A stretch of 64,000 nt of DNA from DRGT01 sp035685445 (GTDB lineage Archaea > Thermoproteota > Nitrososphaeria > Nitrososphaerales > Nitrosopumilaceae), in assembly GCA_035685445.1 (NCBI GenBank), contig DASSAK010000008.1, positions 18,419 to 82,418 of the forward strand, given 5' to 3'. The notes under the pieces are model-generated. The model ran no database searches and was not told the origin of the DNA. It was given only the letters and a program-made list of their open reading frames with translations. Of the stretch, positions 34,063 through 42,110 are shown one piece after another (position 1 is the first letter of the stretch; every line of letters starts with the position of its first letter). The position numbers and the translations under genes are program-made.

Positions 34063-35598
34063 ATGGACAACATTCTACTTGAACGCTTTGAACAAGAAAT
34101 ATGGACTAAGGTTCCTCACATAGAAAAAAAGGACGGAGAAGCAAAGGTTGTCAATGCTACACCTTTGATTGACATTACTGAGGATTTGAAAGAATGTGCA
34201 AAAAATGTGTTTAACATTAATCTTGCTAATACAGATCTAAAAGTTTTCGGCAAGTTTGATTCTGACTTGTTAACAGGCTCGATTAAAGTCAGACCTGCAG
34301 TACACATAATACATGATGCCATTGTTACAGGTAAGCTTTCAAATGGACAAACAATAATTGAAGCTACTTCAGGTAACTTTGGAATAGCACTTGGTTTGTT
34401 ATCTAAACTGGGACTAAATGTAGTTGCACTTGTTTCAAGAAAACTACAAGAAGGAGTCTTTGAAGAGTTAAGAAACGAGAACATACGCATCATGGACCTT
34501 GACATGGACATATGTCCTGCTCCAGGAATGAAAGATAATCCAAATCTTTTGGCGGCAAAAGCAACAGCAGCAAATATTCGTTCACAGTTATCTGAACTGG
34601 GTTTTGATCCTGCCGTCTTTGATAAAGAATATTCTGAGATAGAATCACTTTTAGCAGCACAAGACATCATAAACTTGGCAAAAGTTCTTGCAAAGATTTA
34701 CGGATGTTTCTGTCCAGAACAGTATGATAATGAATTGAATATTGATGTGCATAGAACGGTTACCGCATCTGAAATAGATCAACAATTACATGAACAAGGA
34801 AATTCGTTAGAGGACTTTGAAGTCGTATGCACCTTTGGTACAGGTGGCACCTCGGGGGGTTTGAGTAGATACTTGTCTGAAAAATATGGGAAAAAATCTC
34901 TGCATGTAGTGTTCCCCCCAAGCAATCAGGATGTTGCAGGAATTAGAACAAAAGACAAGGCATCTGGCTTGACATTATATGAACCTGAGAAATATGCTGG
35001 ACAACACGAAGTAGACTTTGAACAAGCAAAACTTCTTCTAAAGTTTTTTGTAGACAAAGGTCACAACATAGGAGAAAGTAGTGCTCTTGCACTTTATTCG
35101 GTAATTCAAATGGCAAACTTTGGTGGAGGTAGAAAGTTTGTTGTAATAATTGCTGATGGGATAGACAAGTACAAAAAGAATCTAGAAGAGATGTCTAAGG
35201 AGAATAAGCCCCAGATATCTCTACAAGAAGCTGCATCAAACATAGATGATTATGATAAAGTAATCTGGATTCATACCCAGTATACTCCACGCGAAGAAGG
35301 AATAGAGGTAATTGCAAAATCGCTTGGCGTTGATAAAAGCAAAATCTCTGTTCCAAAGGCAAGAACTGTAGATCAATTGTTAGCAACGCAACAAATTCCA
35401 GAAGAGTTAAGTAAAGATCTGAGAGGATCTAAAGGTAAATCATTGCTTGTTTGTATGGCAGGCAATACTTCGTTGATGGCTGTAAAAGTGCTTGAAAGTA
35501 AAGGAATTGTAACTCAAAGTTTGAATGGCGGGATATCAGAACTGCCAGAAGCAAAAACTAAACCAATTCCTGAATTGATTAAAGTGGCTACAGAATAG
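34063..35598 (+). CDS. Cysteine-synthase-like PLP enzyme fused to a rhodanese-like domain
   Basis: A 511-residue fusion. Residues 30-385 are a fold type II PLP enzyme: SIKVRPA with the Schiff-base lysine K75, TSGNFGIAL (normally TSGNTG) as the substrate loop, and GTGGTSGGLSRYL for phosphate binding. Residues about 390-505 resemble a rhodanese: SLLVCMAGNTSLMA with the predicted persulfide Cys C464 in an active-site loop and SLNGGISELP at the end. The combination suggests sulfur transfer coupled to cysteine or a related amino acid. An insertion of some 60 residues lies around residues 150-215. The exact reaction is unknown. Confidence 0.8.
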   Translation: MDNILLERFEQEIWTKVPHIEKKDGEAKVVNATPLIDITEDLKECAKNVFNINLANTDLKVFGKFDSDLLTGSIKVRPAVHIIHDAIVTGKLSNGQTIIEATSGNFGIALGLLSKLGLNVVALVSRKLQEGVFEELRNENIRIMDLDMDICPAPGMKDNPNLLAAKATAANIRSQLSELGFDPAVFDKEYSEIESLLAAQDIINLAKVLAKIYGCFCPEQYDNELNIDVHRTVTASEIDQQLHEQGNSLEDFEVVCTFGTGGTSGGLSRYLSEKYGKKSLHVVFPPSNQDVAGIRTKDKASGLTLYEPEKYAGQHEVDFEQAKLLLKFFVDKGHNIGESSALALYSVIQMANFGGGRKFVVIIADGIDKYKKNLEEMSKENKPQISLQEAASNIDDYDKVIWIHTQYTPREEGIEVIAKSLGVDKSKISVPKARTVDQLLATQQIPEELSKDLRGSKGKSLLVCMAGNTSLMAVKVLESKGIVTQSLNGGISELPEAKTKPIPELIKVATE

Positions 35599-35639
35599 TA
35601 TGAAATAGGTAATAATGTCGAAGTAATAACAGATGTTAA

Positions 35640-36095
35640 ATGAAGTGTCTTTCTGTTTCACAGCCTTTTGCCGACTTGATAGTATCTGGCAAAAAAACTA
35701 TAGAGCTTAGAAAATGGAATACTAGTTTTCGTGGAGAATTTTTAGTTCATTCTCCATTGAAAATTAGAATAAATGACTGTAAAAGATTAAAAATTTCAAA
35801 AAAACTTGTGGTTGGAGCTATTATTGGAAAAGCTGAGATCATCGATGTAAAAAAATATAATTCAAGATTAGAAGTTAAAGCTGATTCCAAAAGACATCTT
35901 GCTTCACCAGATTTTTTTGATAGAAAATATGGTTTTGTTTTAAAAAATCCAAAGACATTTCGAATTCCAATTCCTTGTAAAGGAAAACTAGGTTTTTTTG
36001 ATGTTGAGATTCCTAAAAATAAAATCAGAAAAAATGAATTAACATTAGACATCATCGATGAAGAACAAAGATATCGATTAGTAGGACATCATTAA
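35640..36095 (+). CDS. ASCH/PUA-like domain protein
   Basis: A 151-residue RNA-binding-type domain. The opening KCLSVSQPFADLIVSGKKTIELRKWNT contains the SxxQPxA..I..GxKxxExR pattern of the ASCH superfamily, which has a PUA-like beta barrel. A role in RNA or nucleotide metabolism is likely but not specific. Confidence 0.85.
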   Translation: MKCLSVSQPFADLIVSGKKTIELRKWNTSFRGEFLVHSPLKIRINDCKRLKISKKLVVGAIIGKAEIIDVKKYNSRLEVKADSKRHLASPDFFDRKYGFVLKNPKTFRIPIPCKGKLGFFDVEIPKNKIRKNELTLDIIDEEQRYRLVGHH

Positions 36096-36125
36096 AAATT
36101 CTAAATTTGGAGAAAAATTTACTAT

Positions 36126-36137
36126 CTATATATAAAG
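36126..36137 (+). promoter_or_regulatory. TATA box of the TBP gene
   Basis: CTATATATAAAG is the strongest TATA box in the window and lies 22-33 bases before the TBP ATG. A purine-rich AAAAGGAGA (36143-36151) also sits just before the ATG. Confidence 0.6.
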
Positions 36138-36158
36138 GGCTTTAAAAGGAGACTAAAA

Positions 36159-36722
36159 ATGCCGCAAACAAAGCCAATAGTTAGTGTTGAAAACGTTGTA
36201 GCTTCTGCATCGGTGGACCAAAAAATTGATCTAAATGAAGTAACAAAAAAATTTCCAGATACAGAATATCATCCTGATCAGTTTCCTGGTTTGGTATTTA
36301 GATTAAAAACACCAAGAACTGCGACATTGATTTTTCGAACGGGCAAAATGGTTTGCACCGGAGCAAAATCTGAAGAAATGGCAATAAAAGCTGTTAGAAC
36401 AGTAGTACAAAAACTTAGAAAGGGAAGAATTAAAATTAAAAAAGATGCAATAATTGTTGTTCAAAACATTGTAGCTGCTATTAACTTGGGTGGGAAAATT
36501 CATCTTGAAAGAGCTGCAAGGGTATTACCACGAAGTATGTATGAACCTGAACAATTCCCAGGTTTGATTCACAGAATGCTTGATCCAAAAACTGTAATTT
36601 TGTTATTTGCTTCTGGAAAACTTGTTTGTACTGGAGCTAAAAAAGAGGCAGATGTATATCGTTCTGTTCATAATTTACATTCACTATTAGAAGAAAAAGA
36701 ACTTATGGTATACAACGAGTAG
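36159..36722 (+). CDS. tbp: TATA-box-binding protein
   Basis: General transcription factor that recognises the archaeal TATA element. The two direct repeats of the saddle are clear: VENVVASASVDQKIDLNEV...FPGLVFRLKTPRTATLIFRTGKMVCTGAKS and VQNIVAAINLGGKIHLERAARV...FPGLIHRMLDPKTVILLFASGKLVCTGAKK (quoted in parts). At 187 residues it is a minimal TBP. Preceded by a very strong TATA box. Confidence 0.98.
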   Translation: MPQTKPIVSVENVVASASVDQKIDLNEVTKKFPDTEYHPDQFPGLVFRLKTPRTATLIFRTGKMVCTGAKSEEMAIKAVRTVVQKLRKGRIKIKKDAIIVVQNIVAAINLGGKIHLERAARVLPRSMYEPEQFPGLIHRMLDPKTVILLFASGKLVCTGAKKEADVYRSVHNLHSLLEEKELMVYNE

Positions 36723-36728
36723 ATAGTT

Positions 36729-37043
36729 GTGATTTATTCAGTTAAAGCTAAATTTATTGAAGATAAGATGGAAGAATTTTATAGAAAATTAATTGACGGC
36801 ACAATTAAGAATCAAAAGCCGGATGGGCAAGAAATTGTAAATTCTATGAAACGTGCAAAAATTACAGCGCCAAATACAATTGAATGGTCTGAAATGTGTT
36901 TTTGTTCACCACCATTAAAACATGAAAGAGAAACTATCTACAATAATTTTTTTACAAATATAGAGACAAAAATTATAAGTGATTATACAGATTTTGATGG
37001 TGAATTATTTTTTGAGTTTTTGGAAAAACAATTTAAAAATTAA
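36729..37043 (+). CDS. Conserved small protein downstream of TBP
   Basis: A 104-residue alpha/beta protein that starts at GTG 6 bases after the TBP stop, so probably co-transcribed. The pattern IYSVKAKFIEDKMEEFYRKLIDGTI and the WSEMCFCSPPLKHERETIY block look conserved but match no family I know. Confidence 0.7.
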   Translation: MIYSVKAKFIEDKMEEFYRKLIDGTIKNQKPDGQEIVNSMKRAKITAPNTIEWSEMCFCSPPLKHERETIYNNFFTNIETKIISDYTDFDGELFFEFLEKQFKN

Positions 37044-37051
37044 GACTTTTC

Positions 37052-37330
37052 TTAAATTAAATAGATATTTATTAATTGTTTTTTATCAGTTTTTTCTGGG
37101 ATTTTAAAAGATGGCACAATTGAAGTTTGAATTATTTTTCCCTGAGAGCGTATTTTGATAGCATGAGTTTTTGTGAAAATTTGTGATTGTTTAGAAAGTT
37201 GTTTTATTTTCCATTTTCTATCGCACTGACTACAAACCGTAAAGTAAGTATCATTTTCATTCTCCAACCAATGTTGAAGGATCTTATTGTGACCAATAAT
37301 CATACATCCTAGATATCTTAGTATTTTCAC
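37052..37330 (-). CDS. Small protein with C-x2-C motif
   Basis: A 92-residue basic protein with C9, H14 and a VCSQCDRKW pair that may form a zinc site. An internal ATG at 37303 would lose C9, so the first start is preferred. It converges with the gene at 36729-37043. Function unknown. Confidence 0.5.
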   Translation of the reverse strand: MKILRYLGCMIIGHNKILQHWLENENDTYFTVCSQCDRKWKIKQLSKQSQIFTKTHAIKIRSQGKIIQTSIVPSFKIPEKTDKKQLINIYLI

Positions 37331-37423
37331 AGGTTTTCCTCAAAATTTGGTTTTTTCATATTTGATGTATTAAATTGTTAGTAAATTGAATAAACTTGTT
37401 AGACCAAGTAGCCTCAACAAGAT

Positions 37424-37450
37424 AATCTTTTAATTTGATTAAAAAAGATT
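37424..37450. repeat. Inverted repeat just upstream of the P-II-like gene
   Basis: AATCTTTT and AAAAGATT pair perfectly across an 11-base spacer that contains a TATA-like TTAATTT. It ends 13 bases before the ATG. Either an operator or a 5' hairpin. Confidence 0.35.
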
Positions 37451-37463
37451 CCAAAAGGGCACT

Positions 37464-37799
37464 ATGAAAAGAATTGACGCCATGATTCCAAGTATTAGGA
37501 GAAATGTTGTTGTTGATGCAATTATGAAAGCTGGTGCAAAAGGTGTCACAATCGCTGAAGCTAGAGGAAAAGGTTCTGGTGAAAGGCCTCTTGTAAGAGG
37601 TCCACGTGCTGCTGCAAGATACGTTGCTGAATATAACAGAACAGATTGTATTTCAGTAATTCTTGAAGATTCTAAAGTTAACGACATGGTTAATGCAATA
37701 ATAAATGCTGCACATACTGGAAAAGCAGGTGATGGAAAAATATTTGTTTCTACAGTTGAAGAAACCTATGATGTAGGAACCAAATCAAAAATAATGTAA
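37464..37799 (+). CDS. P-II-like signalling protein with altered T-loop
   Basis: A 111-residue P-II fold protein: KRIDAMIPSIRRNVVVDAIMKAGAKGVTIAEARGKG at the start and TGKAGDGKIFVSTVEE near the end. Key canonical residues are missing. By alignment to GlnB, the uridylylated Tyr51 is Val, Gln39 (2-oxoglutarate/Mg) is absent and the C-terminal RxR that contacts ATP is lost. It probably does not sense 2-oxoglutarate in the classical way. No ammonium transporter gene is adjacent, unlike classical glnK. A Shine-Dalgarno-like AAAAGGG precedes the ATG. Confidence 0.85.
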   Translation: MKRIDAMIPSIRRNVVVDAIMKAGAKGVTIAEARGKGSGERPLVRGPRAAARYVAEYNRTDCISVILEDSKVNDMVNAIINAAHTGKAGDGKIFVSTVEETYDVGTKSKIM

Positions 37800-37825
37800 T
37801 TAATTTTGTATTAGTTTTAGATAAT

Positions 37826-38674
37826 TCAGAACTTGGTTCTAATCTTTGAAATTAGTATTGCAGGAGCTACAAAGTACATTCCAACATTCATAAGTATAAT
37901 TCCAATCCCATAACCAAGCATTTCTTGCTCTGAATCAATATCAACATGATTTAGAATTGATAGTGACATTAACAAGGGTGTAATTGTAATCTTTACTGAT
38001 TCCTTAAATGCATAGTTTTGTCTTTCCCAATCAGCTATTGTAGGTGAAAAAGAATAGTAGATTTTATTGAATAATTCCATAAAAGATGATCCTGAATCAG
38101 TTTGAAGCAAAGTGTTGTCTCTAGTCTCTCGCAATAACTGTACTTGTGGTGAAAGCTCAGAACCATATGTTGCAGTTGCAATTAGACATCCACCTCCTTC
38201 AGGAGTTTGGATCTCTGTTGTAGAACATTTTCCATCAATTAGAATTTCTCCTGGTTTGCAAACAGGTTCTTTGATTTCTTCTTTAACTTCTGTTTTATTT
38301 TCACGAGTCATTGCAGGAGTCGGATCAACTACTCCAGTTTGGGCTTCCTCGGCACTTTCTGCGATTTCAAGTGCAACATAGTATCTACTTTTTTCAATAA
38401 GTTTTTCATATCTATCTGGACCATTATACGTCCAAAGTGGATCGTTGTATAAGCTTACACAAACTCTGGATTCAATTGAATGCTTATGATGATCAAAAAA
38501 CTTGTTTCCAAGTATCTGGTATAGTGATAAGTTTTCTTCACACCACTCTATTCCATTTTGTGTAAAGGCATCATTGGCAAAAAATGGAGTGGCAGCATCT
38601 ACTGAATAAATGTCAGATAATGGCGGTAAGGATATCGTAACGATTACAAAAATCACCATTAATTTTGATATCAA
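37826..38674 (-). CDS. Exported protein with CFI-box motif
   Basis: A 282-residue protein with a signal peptide (residues 1-28), an extracellular Cys-containing domain, a CKPGEILIDGKCS loop like EGF-type surface repeats, and the GGGCLIATATYGSELSPQVQLLRETRD block (quoted in part) known as the CFI-box, found at the C-termini of exported proteins and followed by two hydrophobic segments. CFI-box proteins are thought to be cell-surface sorted or anchored; details are not known. Confidence 0.8.
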   Translation of the reverse strand: MISKLMVIFVIVTISLPPLSDIYSVDAATPFFANDAFTQNGIEWCEENLSLYQILGNKFFDHHKHSIESRVCVSLYNDPLWTYNGPDRYEKLIEKSRYYVALEIAESAEEAQTGVVDPTPAMTRENKTEVKEEIKEPVCKPGEILIDGKCSTTEIQTPEGGGCLIATATYGSELSPQVQLLRETRDNTLLQTDSGSSFMELFNKIYYSFSPTIADWERQNYAFKESVKITITPLLMSLSILNHVDIDSEQEMLGYGIGIILMNVGMYFVAPAILISKIRTKF

Positions 38675-38759
38675 GGTTCAAAGTGATATTGATTCACCAA
38701 AAGATAATACTTTCTACTAATTTACGGATTTATCTAGACGAATAAAAATTCGTTACAAA

Positions 38760-39443
38760 TTATCTTTTAAAACTAAATGTAATTTGTTCATTTTCGTTTC
38801 CATGTTTCATTTTTAATGTATATGTTCCACTGTTTTCCCATCCAGAGCCACCGGCGATGGCCAAAGTAGAATATTCACCACTTTCTTTAATCTTGATGTC
38901 TTCTGCCCAAATCAATTCTCCATTTGGATTTTCAATTGATAAATTTATTGTGTTTCCAAGTGATTTTTTTGATTTTCCAGAAATTGAAATTATATCGCCT
39001 TCATTATATGAAGATTGATCTAAATCTAACAACCCAGAACTTGGAACAATCACAGGATTGTTGGAACCAACATCAATCTCATTTGTTCCCAGCAACACTG
39101 CCGCAATTATTGCTAGTACAATTGCAGCTCCGCCAATTATTACTTTGATGTTTGTTTTGTCTTTAGGTTTATGTGTTACAATAGTCGAAGTGTGAAGTTG
39201 TGGCGATGTGGTAGGAACTTGTTCTTGAGGGGATAAAATTTCTGTAAGTTTTTCTGGAGGGGTTTCTACTTTAGGTTCTGGGGGTTTTCTTAAATCTTCA
39301 ATTAATTTTCTAACATAATTTCTCTCATAATTTGAAATTGCTTCATTGTTTTCAGCAGCACGTTTGATTTGCTCAAGGACTTTTTTATCACCTATGTCTT
39401 TGTTAAGCAGTTCCTTTACATTGTCAAGTATATCTTCTGGCAT
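38760..39443 (-). CDS. Single-pass membrane protein with C-terminal Ig-like domain
   Basis: A 227-residue protein without signal peptide: a cytoplasmic charged helical part (1-60), a Pro-rich linker, one transmembrane helix (IIGGAAIVLAIIAAVLLG, about 102-119) and an external beta-sandwich (DLDQSSYNEGDIISISGKSK...SGTYTLKMKHG) of the type frequent in thaumarchaeal surface proteins. It could link a cytoplasmic partner to the cell surface. It starts 1 base before the stop of the gene at 39445. Confidence 0.78.
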   Translation of the reverse strand: MPEDILDNVKELLNKDIGDKKVLEQIKRAAENNEAISNYERNYVRKLIEDLRKPPEPKVETPPEKLTEILSPQEQVPTTSPQLHTSTIVTHKPKDKTNIKVIIGGAAIVLAIIAAVLLGTNEIDVGSNNPVIVPSSGLLDLDQSSYNEGDIISISGKSKKSLGNTINLSIENPNGELIWAEDIKIKESGEYSTLAIAGGSGWENSGTYTLKMKHGNENEQITFSFKR

Positions 39444-39444
39444 C

Positions 39445-39810
39445 TTAGTTAGAATACTTGGATTGCTTTTTAAGCTCTGCTGCTAATTTGCGGAAAATTT
39501 CATTCACGCTCACATCAACAAGGTTGAGAGTAGCGTTTTCCCTTACAATTTGATTTTCAAATTTTTCCTTTATAGCAAAAGATACTGATGACCAGTGAAG
39601 TACCCCTTTAAGCTGTTCCTCCATAACGATGTTAGTTGTTGGAAAGTTCACTGGTGAAAAGGCCACTCCATCTGCCCATTGCATGGTTGGAATTCCTCCG
39701 CCTGAGGTTCTACTTGAAAAAGCAATCTGTTTTACCCAATCATCAAATTTGTATTCAATTACTTCATGAATAATGAGTTTTTTCCATTCTTCTATTGAAA
39801 TTTCCATCAA
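39445..39810 (-). CDS. Conserved soluble protein of unknown function, 121 aa
   Basis: Alpha/beta protein with no membrane segment. The segment WVKQIAFSSRTSGGGIPTMQWADGVAFSP is likely a conserved core. It is immediately upstream of the Ig-like membrane protein on the same strand (1-base gap), so the two probably act together. I do not recognise the family. Confidence 0.68.
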   Translation of the reverse strand: MMEISIEEWKKLIIHEVIEYKFDDWVKQIAFSSRTSGGGIPTMQWADGVAFSPVNFPTTNIVMEEQLKGVLHWSSVSFAIKEKFENQIVRENATLNLVDVSVNEIFRKLAAELKKQSKYSN

Positions 39811-39837
39811 ATGAAGTAATTTTTAGGGGTAAATAAT

Positions 39838-40014
39838 TTAACGGGATCGAATATTTTTTGCTCGAATAATTACTGTTCTCACATAATCTTTGGCAGTGGA
39901 ATCTGAAACACCCATCTGTTTTGCTCTATGATATAGATCAAGGTCTCTTGGATTACTGAGATAAAATCTGAGAAGATAATTTAGTCTGTGTGATCTCTTC
40001 TCATCGCTTTTCAT
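39838..40014 (-). CDS. 58-residue helix-turn-helix-like protein
   Basis: Short open frame from ATG to TAA giving a basic protein MKSDEKRSHRLNYLLRFYL followed by LYHRAKQMGVSDSTAKDYVR, which fits a helix-turn-helix with the turn at MGVS. Stop lies 28 bases from the next gene on the same strand. A DNA-binding role is inferred from the pattern. Confidence 0.6.
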   Translation of the reverse strand: MKSDEKRSHRLNYLLRFYLSNPRDLDLYHRAKQMGVSDSTAKDYVRTVIIRAKNIRSR

Positions 40015-40148
40015 GCTATGAATTTAAATTTTCACTAAAAAAAGACCCAGTATAATGATATTACCTTCAAATCATATATGAAGTTGTGCCTATTTCGTTT
40101 CACTTCATCTTAAAAATGAAATATAAGTAAATTCTGTCAATATAGTAT

Positions 40149-40466
40149 ATGAAGAAAGAATATGTAGTTCGAAGCATTGATTCTGCCCCAGATGGCGCAC
40201 CATATGTGATTGTGTCATTATCATCTGCAAAGGAGCTAAAAGAAGGCACTACAAGTCCCCAATCACCATTTGGTCCAAAAGTTATGGGATTTACAAACAT
40301 GAATGATATGATGAAAGATCTGAACAAAGTGTTAGGAGGAATGGGAGCGATGCCTGGTGGAATTACTGCAATAAAACTTGAAATGCACGAATATAAACAG
40401 ATGAATCTTTCAGTTGGCGATAAGGTGTTCTTAGAAATAACTAAGGAAGAAAATCTAGGTATATGA
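40149..40466 (+). CDS. Conserved archaeal protein of unknown function, 105 aa
   Basis: A beta-rich small protein (EYVVRSIDSAPDGAPYVIVSLSSA) with a Met/Gly-rich middle (MNDMMKDLNKVLGGMGAMPGG) and a C-terminal IKLEMHEYKQMNLSVGDKVFLEIT resembling an OB-like strand set. TATA-like ATATAGTATATG is at its start. Function unknown. Confidence 0.7.
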   Translation: MKKEYVVRSIDSAPDGAPYVIVSLSSAKELKEGTTSPQSPFGPKVMGFTNMNDMMKDLNKVLGGMGAMPGGITAIKLEMHEYKQMNLSVGDKVFLEITKEENLGI

Positions 40467-40467
40467 T

Positions 40468-41133
40468 CTAAATTCTAATATTTGGATCTTCTGCTTTTAA
40501 TTTTTCCCAGTCTGCCAAGAAGTTTTTCAAACCAATATCGGTTAATTGGTGTTTTAGCATTTTTCCTAAAACGGCAGGAGGTAAAGTAACAACATCTGCT
40601 CCAATCTTTGCAGCATCAACTACATGCATTGGATGTCGGACACTAGCAACTAGTATTTGAGTTCCAAAATTATAATTTGAAAAAATTTGTTTAATTTCTT
40701 TAATGAGAAGCATTCCATCTTTTCCAACATCATCTAATCTTCCAATAAAAGGACTAACGTATTTTGCACCTGCCTTTGCTGCCAAAATTGCTTGATTTGG
40801 AGAAAAAACAAGGGTAACATTAACCGGGACTCCTTCTGCAGTAAGAGCCTTACACGCTTTAAGGCCATCTGCTGTCATGGGACATTTTACTACAACATGT
40901 TCACCGTATTTTCGTAATCTACGGCCTTCATCCATCATCCCTTCAAAATCTGTTGCAACAACTTCAAGACTAACATCACCTTTGATAATGCTAACAATCT
41001 CTTCCATTGTTTTATGAGGATCGCTGCCTTCTTTTGATAATAACGATGGGTTTGTTGTAATTCCATCAAGTAGTCCCATATCATTATACATCCTGATAGA
41101 TTCAAGATTAGCAGTATCGAGGAAAATTTTCAT
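40468..41133 (-). CDS. tal: Transaldolase (small, fructose-6-phosphate-aldolase-like)
   Basis: TIM-barrel class I aldolase of the small TalC/MipB type, 221 residues. Landmarks are KIFLDTANLESIRMYNDMGLLDGITTNPSL (quoted as FLDTANLE and DGITTNPSL), the Schiff-base lysine in VVVKCPMT, and ILVASVRHPMHVVDAA. It exchanges three-carbon units in the non-oxidative pentose phosphate pathway. Its start overlaps the stop of the transketolase C-half by 4 bases. Confidence 0.94.
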   Translation of the reverse strand: MKIFLDTANLESIRMYNDMGLLDGITTNPSLLSKEGSDPHKTMEEIVSIIKGDVSLEVVATDFEGMMDEGRRLRKYGEHVVVKCPMTADGLKACKALTAEGVPVNVTLVFSPNQAILAAKAGAKYVSPFIGRLDDVGKDGMLLIKEIKQIFSNYNFGTQILVASVRHPMHVVDAAKIGADVVTLPPAVLGKMLKHQLTDIGLKNFLADWEKLKAEDPNIRI

Positions 41134-42110
41134 GATGTCTTTCTCCGTACTTCTTTTACAGTCTTTACTATATTAAAAGATGATATTCCATGCTTTTCAA
41201 GCAAAAGTGGAATTTCTTTATCTCGGCATGATTCACCAAACATGTCTTGCGCTCCAATACGCTTTATTGGTACAGGGTATCGCTCAGAAACTGCTTCTGC
41301 AACGGCAGAACCCATTCCTGCCAACACATTATGTTCTTCGCATGTCACAATTGCGCCAGTTTCTCTAGCTGCTTTTTCTAATAATTCAGCATCAATTGGT
41401 TTTATTGAAAACACATCAAGTACTCTACAAGAAATTCCTTCTTGCTTTAACAATTCAGCGGCTTCAAGTGCCAACTTTACCGTAATTCCACAAGCTGCAA
41501 TTGTACAATCAGAACCATCATTTAGAGTAATTCCTTTTCCAATTTTGAATTCTTGTGAATCCTGATGAATTACAGGCGTCTTTGAACGCGCCATTCTCAT
41601 ATAGAATGGACCATACTGCTCAGACATTATTCTTACAAGTTTTTTTACAGCAACAGTATCTGCTGGAATTAAAACTCTAAAGTTTGGGATTGCACGCATA
41701 ATTGCAATATCTTCAATTTGTTGATGAGAACCACCATCTGCACCAACAGATAATCCACCATGAGAAACTACAATTTTTACATTTAGTCCTTTTTTGTCTC
41801 CTCTAGACGGATATGCAATTGCATTTCTAATTTGATCAACTGCCCTTCCTGGAACAAAAATAGCATATGTACTTGCAAAAGAAGTTTTTCCATTTATTGC
41901 AAGACCTGCAGCAACTGAAACAAGATTTGCTTCTGCAATTCCCACATTGAAAAATCGGTTTGGAAATTCTTTTCCAAAACCTGACGTTTTTAATGAATCA
42001 GTTGTATCTGCTCCCAAAACAACTACATTTGGGTTTTCTTTTCCAATATCTATCAGAGTTTTTCCATATTCAGTTCTCATGTCAGTCATTTGTGGTTCAA
42101 CTGTTGTCAA
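41130..42110 (-). CDS. Transketolase, C-terminal subunit
   Basis: The pyrimidine-binding and C-terminal domains of transketolase as a separate 326-residue chain, as common in archaea. Key blocks are RFFNVGIAEANLVSVAAGLA (thiamine diphosphate activation Glu), HGGLSVGADGGSHQQIED and TCEEHNVLAGMGSAVAEAV. It pairs with the N-terminal half encoded just upstream and overlaps it by 4 bases (ATGA). Confidence 0.95.
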   Translation of the reverse strand: MTTVEPQMTDMRTEYGKTLIDIGKENPNVVVLGADTTDSLKTSGFGKEFPNRFFNVGIAEANLVSVAAGLAINGKTSFASTYAIFVPGRAVDQIRNAIAYPSRGDKKGLNVKIVVSHGGLSVGADGGSHQQIEDIAIMRAIPNFRVLIPADTVAVKKLVRIMSEQYGPFYMRMARSKTPVIHQDSQEFKIGKGITLNDGSDCTIAACGITVKLALEAAELLKQEGISCRVLDVFSIKPIDAELLEKAARETGAIVTCEEHNVLAGMGSAVAEAVSERYPVPIKRIGAQDMFGESCRDKEIPLLLEKHGISSFNIVKTVKEVRRKTS

